This document shows positions 55,570-64,000 of a stretch of DNA of 64,000 nt, one piece after another; position 1 is the stretch's first letter, and each line of letters opens with the position of its first letter. Made by a program: the position numbers and the translations under genes. Under the pieces are notes generated by a model. It made no database searches, was not told the origin of the DNA, and saw only the letters and a list, made by a program, of their open reading frames with translations. This stretch comes from Stenocarpella maydis (lineage: Eukaryota > Ascomycota > Sordariomycetes > Diaporthales > Diaporthaceae), in the NCBI GenBank assembly GCA_002270565.1, contig NQMI01000098.1, forward strand, positions 31,711 to 95,710. Direction: 5' to 3'.

Positions 55570-58177
55570 CTACGGCAGGCTCATGAAGTACGCCAACATC
55601 TTTGGGAAGTTGGGCGTCCCCAGCCCCGTCACCGGGTCCCAGCCCTCCACCGCGTAGAACCCCCCCTCGCCGCACGCCGGGTTGGTGCCGTTGGTGATGT
55701 CGTTCAGCATCTCCGGGTGCGCGTACAGCGCCGGGTTCAGGAACCCCACGGGCCCCTTGCCCGCCGCGATGCGCTCCTCGTTGATGCGGTTGATGACGCC
55801 GGCGAAGATGGGCGTGGCCGCGCTCGTGCCCCCCGAGAGGCCCGCCTCGCCGCCCACGAAGACGGCGATGTTGTCGCCGTTGGCCGCCACGTCCGGGATC
55901 CCGCGCCCGCCGCGGTTGTAGATGCCCCCCGTGGCCCCCGCCAGCCGCGTGACGTTGGGGAGCGCGTAGAGGTCGGCCGGGTCGGCCTGCGCGAACCCGC
56001 TGTAGTGGGGGTACCCCGGGTCGTGGCGGGCAAAGTAGGCCGCCACCGCCGACGCCTGGTAGTCCGGCACCGGGTAGACGTTGCTGAACCCGCCGCCCGA
56101 GCTGTAGTTGACGGCGTAGGGGTGCCCCGCCGGGTCGTACACGGCGCTCTCGGGCTCCCAGACCGTCCGCCCCGGGTACACCTTTGTCGCGCCCACGTTG
56201 GTCACGTATGGGCAGTTGTTGGGCCACGTCGGGTTGAAGATGTTGTGCTCCGGGCCCAGGCAGCCGGTGGGGCCGTCGTCGCCGTACGGCTCCGGGTAGT
56301 TGCCCACGCCCGAGTCGCCCGACGCGAAGAGGAACGAGACGCCCTGCAGCCCGAGCTTGAGGTACTCGTTGCACTGGCGCTTCTGGTAGGCGATGGGCGC
56401 GTCGGCCTCCTGCCCGCCGTACGAGATGGAGAAGACGTTGGTCGGCTTGAAGACGCCGCACTGGAGGGTGCCGTTATAGCCGCCCGGGCCCGGATCAGGA
56501 TACGTCGGGTCCACATTTGCCTGGGGTGAGGTTTATTAGCCACGGCTGCCCGGCATCTGGGCATTGTTTAGACGACATACCAAGTCACCAGTCTCTCCAT
56601 ACGCCGAGTATGTGCAGTACGATCCATCAATGGCGTCGAGCAGCGTATTGAAGCCCCAGCTGTACGTATCATTTGGCCAGGTCTGGTAGTAAATGTCGTC
56701 CACATTCCACACCGTGATCGTCTGGGGGTACACGATGGGGTACGCAAGCTGTCGCATCGTCAGCTCTCACGCCCGCGGTTGCTGAGGGAATCATGGCGTC
56801 CCAGCTTACCTCGAGATCCAGCATCGACTCACCACCTGCCTCGGACACATTCGCCGTCTGCGCCACGCCGCCGTCGACATTGCGATCAATCGGGTGCGTG
56901 CCACTCGGGATCCCGTGCGTGAGGTTCGCAAAGAACATGTCGAGATCAACCTGATCCCAGTACTGCAGCTCAGACTCAAAGATCCCCATCGAGTTGCTCG
57001 GGTCCACCGCCTTGGGCGCCGGCGGGATCTGGTACAGCGCCGCCACGCACGCCGGCGTGATGGCGACATCACACGTGCTCAGGTCCGACTGGTTGTGGGC
57101 GGCCCCCGGCGCCGAGAGGATCTGCCCCGCGGGGGACGGGCGCCACTTCGTCGCGGCCTTCTTGGGCGTGCCGCCGCGCCTCTTCAGGAGCCGCCGGCCC
57201 TGCTCCGTGAGCTCGTCGGTGGGCGCGAGGAGCTTGATGCCCGGCGTGATGTAGTCGATCAGGGGCTGGACGTCCCTGGGGACGTGGTATGCGCTGCAGG
57301 CGGGCATCACGCCGCCCGTGCGCCGGTCCTGGTACTCATAGTACTCGGCGTGCAGGAGCTTCTCGACCCTGCTGGTTGGGGCGTTGAATGCTAGCCACTT
57401 GGTGACAAGTCAGCACGGTCTCCGCCAAGGCGTGGTGGGCCCTTGGTGTATTGCAAAGCGACGCCTCAGCTCGGGGTAAACATCCTCGTCAATCCGATGT
57501 CTCTGCCGGAGAAAGGTCGGACTGATACCTCTGCGTGCTCTCAGGCCCCCCCCCCGGTTCCATGCTAATTCGGAGACAAAGGAAAATCGCAATCAGTCAG
57601 AGCCGTGCGATCCAGATGCCGTTCCTGCTTCTGACGAGCAAGAACTTTTTTTCATCATACACCTGTAGCATGGGAATATGGCACCGAGTGCGTTCGGTGA
57701 TTTCTAGAATCACGTCTCCGCAGCAGAGGCATCATAATTGGCATGGTACCATGAGTTACGACGCCACTTTGCAATACGCCAACTCCTCACGTTTCGAGTC
57801 ATGCTTACCGCTTTGTTATCTGAAAGAGTAATGGTCTCGGCAGGAATCCCAGACCCCACGAGCCAGTCCCGGACCACTTCAACGTCTGCATCGTCCGGCT
57901 TGAACGCCTCGACCACTTGCTCGGCAGTCCAGTGCTTCCCATAATTGGGAGACTGAGGATGGCTGACGTCCATGAGGTACTCATGGCCCTTGTCGAGATT
58001 GTTCTGCGCCAGAGCGATCCGTACTGGCAGGACTGCTTGAGGCCTCACACGGCCCAGCCTCGTCCACCGGGAGGAGTAAACATCGCGTTGCTCGTGGACG
58101 ACGTGCGTGGAGGGGACTAGTACCGCCGCGGTTGTCGACAGGACTGCCGATATAGACACGAACGAGGACCACTTCAT
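55570..58177 (-). CDS. Secreted tripeptidyl peptidase, sedolisin family (S53)
   Basis: Four exons (58177-57809, 57397-56810, 56748-56581 and 56520-55570) give 691 residues. Residues 1-20 form a signal peptide and about 25-200 the S53 propeptide (HPQSPNYGKHWTAEQV, WLAFNAPTSRVEKLLHAEYY). The mature enzyme starts after the basic GRRLLKRRGG segment, a likely processing site. Catalytic features: the Glu and Asp in GGESMLDLE, Asp in the oxyanion motif FASGDSGVGNYPEPYG, and the nucleophile Ser in GLSGGTSAATPIFAG. The C-terminal GWDPVTGLGTPNF holds the calcium-site Asp. All are intact. These acid peptidases release tripeptides from proteins outside the cell and aid nitrogen nutrition or host-tissue breakdown. 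The first intron is about 411 nt, much longer than the others. It ends in CACCAAG, a less common acceptor. Confidence 0.93.
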
Positions 58178-58949
58178 GGTCGCTAATAACGGAGAGCCAA
58201 TGCATTGAGGTCAGTCGAGGGGGGAGCGTTGTGGGTGACAGTCTTGGCACGCCATTTATAAGTCTCTAATGGGCAATTAAGCCTTTTTGCGAGTGGGTAC
58301 GACAGCGGGTACGGCTTACTCGACTTGTGCTGAAGCCTGGGTAATTGGTGCATGACTGAAGACACCTTCCGCATTGAGCGACGGCCTAGGCGATACAGGG
58401 AAGGGGATGCGGCTATTCGGCATTGTCGGTGAGCTTGTATTCATCGTTTCTATCTCTTATCTCCACACTTCGCTCGGATACGATATTCGCTGAGAGAGAC
58501 AGAGAGGATTGAGGGAGAGAGACATCGTGCGTGTGTGCAGGGTAGGCCGTACGACAAAGTGTTGACCCCCCTTTTTTGTATATATATATATCAGAGTATA
58601 AAGTGTTCAGACCAATTGAATAGCTGAGATGCTCCGAGACTCAATTTCCCTCTAAAACTTAGTTGAATCAATACATATAAATAAAGTTACACCTCCTCCT
58701 TTTCTCATATACGAGCAGGTGATTCTTTTTAAAACCAATCTAATGCGCTTAGACAGCGGGAATAATAAGAGAGCCCCTCGCTAACGGCTCAGAAGTCACG
58801 AAGTGATAAAAAACAGGCCAACAGCCTGTGTAGTTTGACCCCTCAAATGGTATATCTGATTGCTCAACTACACTTCAGCAGCTTTAATCTTGTTAGCTCG
58901 GCACAAGGTGGATGCGTGTAGAGAAGTAGAGATCATTAAGTTTGCCTTT
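58178..58949. other. Upstream region of the peptidase gene, AT-rich
   Basis: AT-rich DNA with a TA run at 58577-58592 and many stops. The first 200 bases are probably the peptidase promoter. No gene is seen. Confidence 0.5.
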
Positions 58950-60460
58950 AAACTCTATGGCCAGAGAGGCTCCGTGACTTATTCTTTATAATCATCTGAT
59001 GAAAAACAGGGTATTTCAAAGGGTCAGCCAGGCAGGCGACCCAACCCAAGATAATAATAGCGAATGTGGGTTCCAAACCCGAGCTAACAAAATTAAAGCT
59101 GGTGAAAGCATATGCCACGAGCCTGTCGCCCGTCAGGTGGCGCGCCGACAGCATAATCGTGCCGAGCATGACATGCCCCTGACCCCTGCCTCCCTCGAGC
59201 TGTCCCAGCAGGCTCCTGCCGTCGAGAGAGCGCGGCCATTCCGCCTGGTCCTCCCCGGCCATGCCCAGAGATGTGGGCGCGAGATCTAGGTGTGCCCTCC
59301 CAGGGCCCGCGGCTTGAGATTAGCGGGTGCCGCCGGGGCCTACGTACGACGAAGGGTACGTTCAAATGTTGGTGCTCTCGGCACAAGGTAGGGCCTCTCA
59401 GTCTAGGGCGCGGTGCGTGCCGATGTGGTGGCCGTTGTCGGGAGTGGAGATGTTTTGGGTGTTCTCAAGTTGGCCGCTGGGGCCGAGCAGCGTCATCACA
59501 TCTTTTAGAAGCTCGTCTAGGCCCTGAAGCTACCGGGCGCGTGCTCTGGATTGCTTATCGTCGTAGGCGATTTGGGTGACGTTCGTGGAGGGCAAGGTGC
59601 CGACCGGGTTGCTCCGAGACGCCTGGATGGCATCGGGTGGATTTATATTTGGGGGTCGGGCCGCCGTGGCGTTGGGAATATAGTCGAGGTGCCGAGAAAG
59701 TGGGACCGGATTGCCGATAGCAGCATCACCTTGTTGGGCTACGTGGGGTGCTGTGGGTGCGATTGATTTCGAGGAAGAAGGGCTGGTGTTTGTCGGATTC
59801 ATTAAGTAGTTGGAGGTGAGGTAGTCGAGGCCTGCCAGCGCTTTCGCTGGGATGATGTCCGGCTGATGATGGGCAGAGTATAGGACCGGTCGCTCCCTAT
59901 TCTGCCATATGACTACGGCGTTATAGGCGTATGTGTACGGACCGACTAGGCCGTCGATATGGGCCCATTCTTTTGAGGTTGTGTTGTAGTTCAGGACAGT
60001 ATATAGATTAGGTACCTTTCCAACATCTTGAAAAAAAATCGAAAGGCATCAAGTTAGTCGCATGGTAAGCCATCGACATTTGCATCGTGTACTTGGTGTG
60101 TGCTTCATGGGCTTCAGGCTCGAGACTCACATTCAACATGGTACCCGGCCAGCTTAAGCCAGAATGGTGACATACCCAGGCGCCTGGACGTGGGTAACGT
60201 TTGTGCTGTGAGCAGCCTGATCTCGGAAGAGTGTGGTTCGACTGGGACAACACTAGGCAACGGTGACATGATGGCTGATGGATTCACTGTCTTTTGGCAA
60301 TCAACACTCGCCGCAATACGACCTGGAATTCGGTAGAACCGAGCCGTCTATCCCGGTCATTAGATAGTAGTAGGATAATATTTGGCCGAGTGGTTGCGAT
60401 TAATACATGCAGGGCAACGGTTGCGTAACATTGAAACCGGTCAAGAGTATTGTTGACGCT
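58950..60460 (-). pseudogene. Decayed secreted arylsulfatase
   Basis: Reading down the minus strand, sulfatase landmarks appear in order. RPNIILLLSNDRDRRLGS lies near 60390. CCPSRTTLFRDQAAHSTNVTHVQ (60252 onward) holds the C-x-P-S-R site whose Cys becomes formylglycine. WLKLAGYHVE and YVGKVPNLYTVLNYN are joined by a good 104-nt intron (60130-60027). These are followed by GLVGPYTYAYNAV, IAPTAPHVAQ, TPDNGHHIGTHR and finally LAGEDQAEWPRSLDGRSLL. Damage: an in-frame TAG at 60255-60253 just before CCPSR, where relatives have Gln (CAG to TAG, a C-to-T change); a frame change between VLIAKRQ and the active site; a frame change before IAPTAPH near 59,780; and further breaks near 59,400. Family knowledge supplies the comparison. 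The locus cannot make a working enzyme as written. Confidence 0.85.
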
Positions 60461-62527
60461 TAGAATTTGGCTGAGGCGCAGCAAGAAAATGGACCAATGT
60501 ACATATATTGCTGTTGCAGGCTGATTTTGGGCAGCCAGAGAGTGTATGGGACAAGCACAAGCACCACCATTGCAGAAGCCACTGCAACATCGACTACTGG
60601 TTCTATTTTCTGCCCAGGTGCCTGGTGCTGGTAGTTGCACGACAATCTCGCTGAAGTCACCTATTATAGCCAATCCGCAAGATGTTCCTACAGGAAAACC
60701 CTTGCCACCACCTCCTCCACAGCCAACTCTATTCTATCATTATCAGTACTTCTATAATAAGAGCTATCCATAAGGACTCGTTGACACGGCTGCTTATTGG
60801 GCCGAGGTATGCGTCCACATCTGGGTTCCATCCATTATCATAGAATCATCCGAGAGGCTTTTTCCGACTGCCATAGGCCCAAACCTCTTCCGGCACAACC
60901 CAAGTTACTGACATCCGACATGTTAGGATCGGATATTTGGTGGCGTTGTTCTTTTTGACCGTAGGGAATCCGACACGGAATGCAGGGCCGTTTACCCTTC
61001 ACTCGGGCTGGAGACTGGAGACAGCGCGGGTGTGGAAGCTACTCGACCACCAGACGGGGGCGCTTCTAGGCTTTCTCAAAGCTGAAAATCTCAGCGGAAG
61101 CAACGGCGCACGGGTGTCGTGCCCGTTACCTTTGTCCTGTGAGAGGATAAGCCGCCTGCGGGTGGATGAATGGGATGCCATGGCTGCCAAACACATCTAC
61201 CGCGACCCGTGGGAACGCTGGGTGCCTGAGGTTTGGCTTGGCTGGCTGTAATCTGGATAGGAACTCACATGTATCTCATGCGAGGTGCGAGACGTGCCAT
61301 TCGAGACAAACCAAACCCGCGTGCTTGCACCGCCTACCTGTTTCTATTTTGAGCTTGGGGGCTGTTGGCTGTGCGAGACTACTTGTGGCCTGTCAATTTC
61401 CATATATTATGGAGGGGCATTGAGACATGACAAAAAGCCTCGCTCAAATAGGAATTCCCAAGCGCCGCGAAAGCAGCTCAGAAATATGGCCTGAAGAATG
61501 ATTTGAGGGTGCGGATCCGCTTGCTTGTTCCGGCGAACCCCCTTTGTGCCCCCATCATAGTTAGGGGTTAGGGCTGGGTGACCTAGTCTACTTAAGTACC
61601 TACGTATCTATCACAGGCTTTTTCCTAATTAGGAAGAGGTTCGGTATATCCACTGGTTTGCGGGACCCCCGGAGAGCTTGAATTCTTCAAGCCATTTATC
61701 TGGGCGCCGTTCCTCCAGCTCACGAGGCCGTCACGAGCAAGAGCTTGCACATCACAGGCTGTGCTCCAAGTCCGGATTACCCCCAAATCAGCACTGGCGC
61801 GCTGATCCTGGTCTTATCCAACCACGGCGTGGGGCCAGCCGCTACACCTGCAGCGTACGGCCCCCGAACACGGCTCTGGACCCGAGAGGCGTCTCCTCGT
61901 GCCGGAGTCTCGGTCTGTTGGCTGCAGTAGCCCTGGGGCTAGCTGTCACGCATGGGGACGGCACTGATTGCAGATACCAGGCCTTCAGCTCTTCACCAAA
62001 CACAGATGGAGACCGGGGTAGGTACCGGTAGGTCCAAGATGGGGACTGCGCTTTCTATACATCACCAGGTGGTATTATGCATATACAGCCGCCCACCTAC
62101 CTGGCTGCGGACTGCAGACCGCATTCCAGCCTATCTGGCGCAGGCTAGCCCAGCCCCAGTCCTTTGGTGACCGAGAGGAGGAGCACAGCAGCACACAGCC
62201 CCGGGATCGCCTCTTACCTGCATATCACCTCACCCCAGCTCCTCCCAGCTGGCTTTCATGTAACACACGGCGGTCTTACTAGTCCTTGCGATGGTCAAAT
62301 CCGTCAAAACCCTCCCTGCGTCCCCGTCCGGTCTGTGTGTCTTCTTACACGCCATCCTCTGCCGTTCTACCCCGTATCTCCCGCTTGTTTTATCCCTTGA
62401 CTGCCCCCCCCCCCAAACCCCTCGGTGCTTGTCTGCCTCAAGTGCTATTACCTTAATTACCCTCCTTGTCTTCAAGGCCGCCTCAACAACCAGTCCATGT
62501 CCTTTAGCTCCGTATAACGTCTTCACA
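60461..62527. other. Intergenic region with minor relics
   Basis: A forward frame (60937-61251, about 104 codons, containing WKLLDHQTGALLGFLKAENL and RDPWERWVPEVW) is open. It has a coding-like tone but no recognised domain or clear start, so I regard it as a possible relic. A short telomere-like TTAGGGGTTAGGG occurs at 61561-61573. The last 300 bases are CT-rich and probably the promoter of the terminal gene. Confidence 0.4.
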
Positions 62528-63998
62528 ATGGGCTGGGGGCTCACGCGATGGATAGTCTCGGTGCGAGCGGTGCAGCTCATAGGGTCCTTCATCCCGGGCG
62601 CACTCAACGGTTGGCTGCTTTACTACATTTACACCAAGGAGCTCGGCTTGGCGCAGACCATGGTCATTCTACAGATACTAGTATGTTGTCTCGACAGGCT
62701 CCTGATCACCAGTCTTCAACATGGCATCCCTTCCTTCTGGCGACCGGCCTCATTAGCTGTGAATACGCCGAATTCTGGAGGGCATCCTGTTCCTGACCGA
62801 TGCCATAGATCACTCTCGTTTTCTTTTACACATTACTGTCACTCCTCGTGATGAACGGTTACAAGGGCTCCAAACAAGCCGCATGGGTAACTGGCAACAT
62901 ATGCTTTGACATCGCCTTCTGCTTTTTCGCCGTGGCCATCACTTCCATACTGGCTTACACAGGTGTCCCGATGAACTGTAGTGGGCTGTCAAAAGCAATT
63001 ACTGGTATGCCTCTATTCTGCCTATTAACCAAGCACTTGTTAACAGGGGCACCTTGAATTTAGTGGACCTTGATGAGGCAAGTTTACTTGGGAGGAAAGG
63101 ATTCACCACGACCGGCTTCAGCAATAACCCGGGCCAAAACAAGGGCACGCTGGACCAATACTGTGGAATGGAGCGCGCCTTCTACTTCATTGCCCTCTGT
63201 ATCATGTGCGTGTCCCATAGTCCCCATTGAGCTTCTCGCAACTGGTACATCCTACTGACACCATGTAGCCTGAGCTATATCATCACAATCATACTGTCGG
63301 TCATCGGCGTATGCCAGCTGCGGATGCACACCGAGGACGCGCGTCAAAAGCGGCTCAAGAAGGAGCATGAGGAGACGATGCAACATAAAATCCAGGACGA
63401 GGAGGCGTCCGCGTCGCCGACCCCGGCGCAAAGCACCTCGCCGGTCATGCCGCAGAGCAATCGAGAACTCCTTTCAGCAACGAGCATCCGCTCCAGCACT
63501 CACCACAGCCCGACGTCACGGCCAACGTACCACACCACACCACCGACATCAGGTAGGCCCACCCGCCCAGGCCTGAGATACGCCGACTCGATGCCGGTCC
63601 CATCCTCGTCCTCAGCATCGTCATCATCCGCACACCGCCCACGGCAGCCCCCGCCCCTCGAGCCGGTCTCCCCGCTCTCGCCAGACTCACCGCTCTCCTC
63701 CTCCTCCTCCGCCGAAGGGCCTCTCCCGCACGACCGGGGTTTCATCCTGTCCCCCACGGACGTGAGCGCCAACCTGGCCATGGTGGCCGACGGCTCGCGG
63801 TACACCCCGTATCATCATCATCACCACCGGCAGGGCGGCGCCGATAACAACAGCAACGGGGGCCTGCCGCCGTACTCGCCGGGAAACAACATGCGGGCGA
63901 TGAGGGGCCACGGCTCAGAGAGTAATGATATCCGGCTGAGTGAGTATGTGAAGGGGGCGACCGCTGCGCAGGATATGAAGGATTCGAATGGGTTCTGA
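62528..63998 (+). CDS. MARVEL-like four-helix membrane protein with long Ser/Pro tail
   Basis: Four exons (62528-62680, 62809-63004, 63064-63205 and 63269-63998) give 406 residues ending in a TGA two bases before the window edge. Hydrophobic segments: about 10-32 (VQLIGSFIPGALNGWLLYYI), about 43-65 crossing the first junction (MVILQILITLVFFYTLLSLL), about 78-102 (FDIAFCFFAVAITSILAYTG), and about 160-182 crossing the last junction (AFYFIALCIILSYIITIIL). Cys residues lie in the loop before helix 4. The cytosolic tail begins with a charged helix (ARQKRLKKEHEETMQHKIQDE) and continues as about 200 residues of Ser/Pro-rich disorder with a His run. MARVEL-like proteins organise membrane domains or vesicle traffic. 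The specific role here is unknown. Confidence 0.82.
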
Positions 63999-64000
63999 GG

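Noticed and set aside
55717..56529. 270-codon forward frame opposite the peptidase gene
   Set aside because: Antisense shadow of a GC-biased exon; no independent motifs.
61561..61573. Telomere-like TTAGGGGTTAGGG
   Set aside because: Only two imperfect units; too short to be an interstitial telomere.

Overview
This window is nuclear DNA of a filamentous ascomycete, probably a Sordariomycete-type fungus. The genes are spaced out and GC-rich. They carry short GT-AG introns (mostly 49-125 nt) with CTAAC/CTGAC-type branch sites. The protein set is also fungal: a copper-fist regulator, a secreted sedolisin, a GDS1-type winged-helix protein and a SesB-like lipase fused to a CorA-like channel. I cannot name the species.

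Layout. 1.2-2.6 kb (-): GDS1-like winged-helix regulator, followed by about 8 kb of simple-sequence-rich DNA without convincing genes. 10.8-12.5 kb (-): an 11-exon integral membrane protein assembled here from very small exons. 14.0-18.3 kb (-): a 1,327-residue lipase/CorA-like fusion. 18.5-21.7 kb: an AT-rich island with a possible structured RNA, a protein remnant, a G/T-rich minisatellite and a tRNA-Pro(AGG) gene that carries both the normal position-37/38 intron and a second, spliceosomal-looking insert. 22.0-23.2 kb (-): secreted Lys/Ala/Gly-rich protein. 26.4-28.5 kb (+): mitochondrial ETF-ubiquinone oxidoreductase. 28.5-35.8 kb: a second gene-poor stretch ending in the leader of the TATA-binding protein gene (35.8-36.8 kb, +). 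37.7-39.3 kb (-): sarcosine/pipecolate oxidase-like flavoenzyme. 42.5-44.9 kb (+): U2SURP/SR140-like splicing factor. 46.4-48.1 kb (+): Mac1/GRISEA-type copper-fist factor. 48.9-50.3 kb (+): RS/His-rich coiled-coil protein. 51.0-51.8 kb (+): EFM7-type methyltransferase with an apparent one-base frameshift. 52.14-52.16 kb: 20-N assembly gap. 53.1-54.6 kb (-): four-helix membrane protein. 55.6-58.2 kb (-): sedolisin-family tripeptidyl peptidase. 59.0-60.5 kb (-): arylsulfatase pseudogene. 62.5-64.0 kb (+): second four-helix membrane protein.

There is no biosynthetic cluster or operon-like unit. Housekeeping genes (TBP, ETF-QO, U2SURP, EFM7) alternate with lineage-variable genes (lipase-CorA fusion, orphan membrane proteins, peptidase, dead sulfatase). 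The most striking single observation is the doubly interrupted tRNA-Pro gene. Exact removal of a 54-nt GTAAGT...CTAAC...ATAG segment restores a canonical variable loop. All exon models are my own splice-site readings and have no transcript support.
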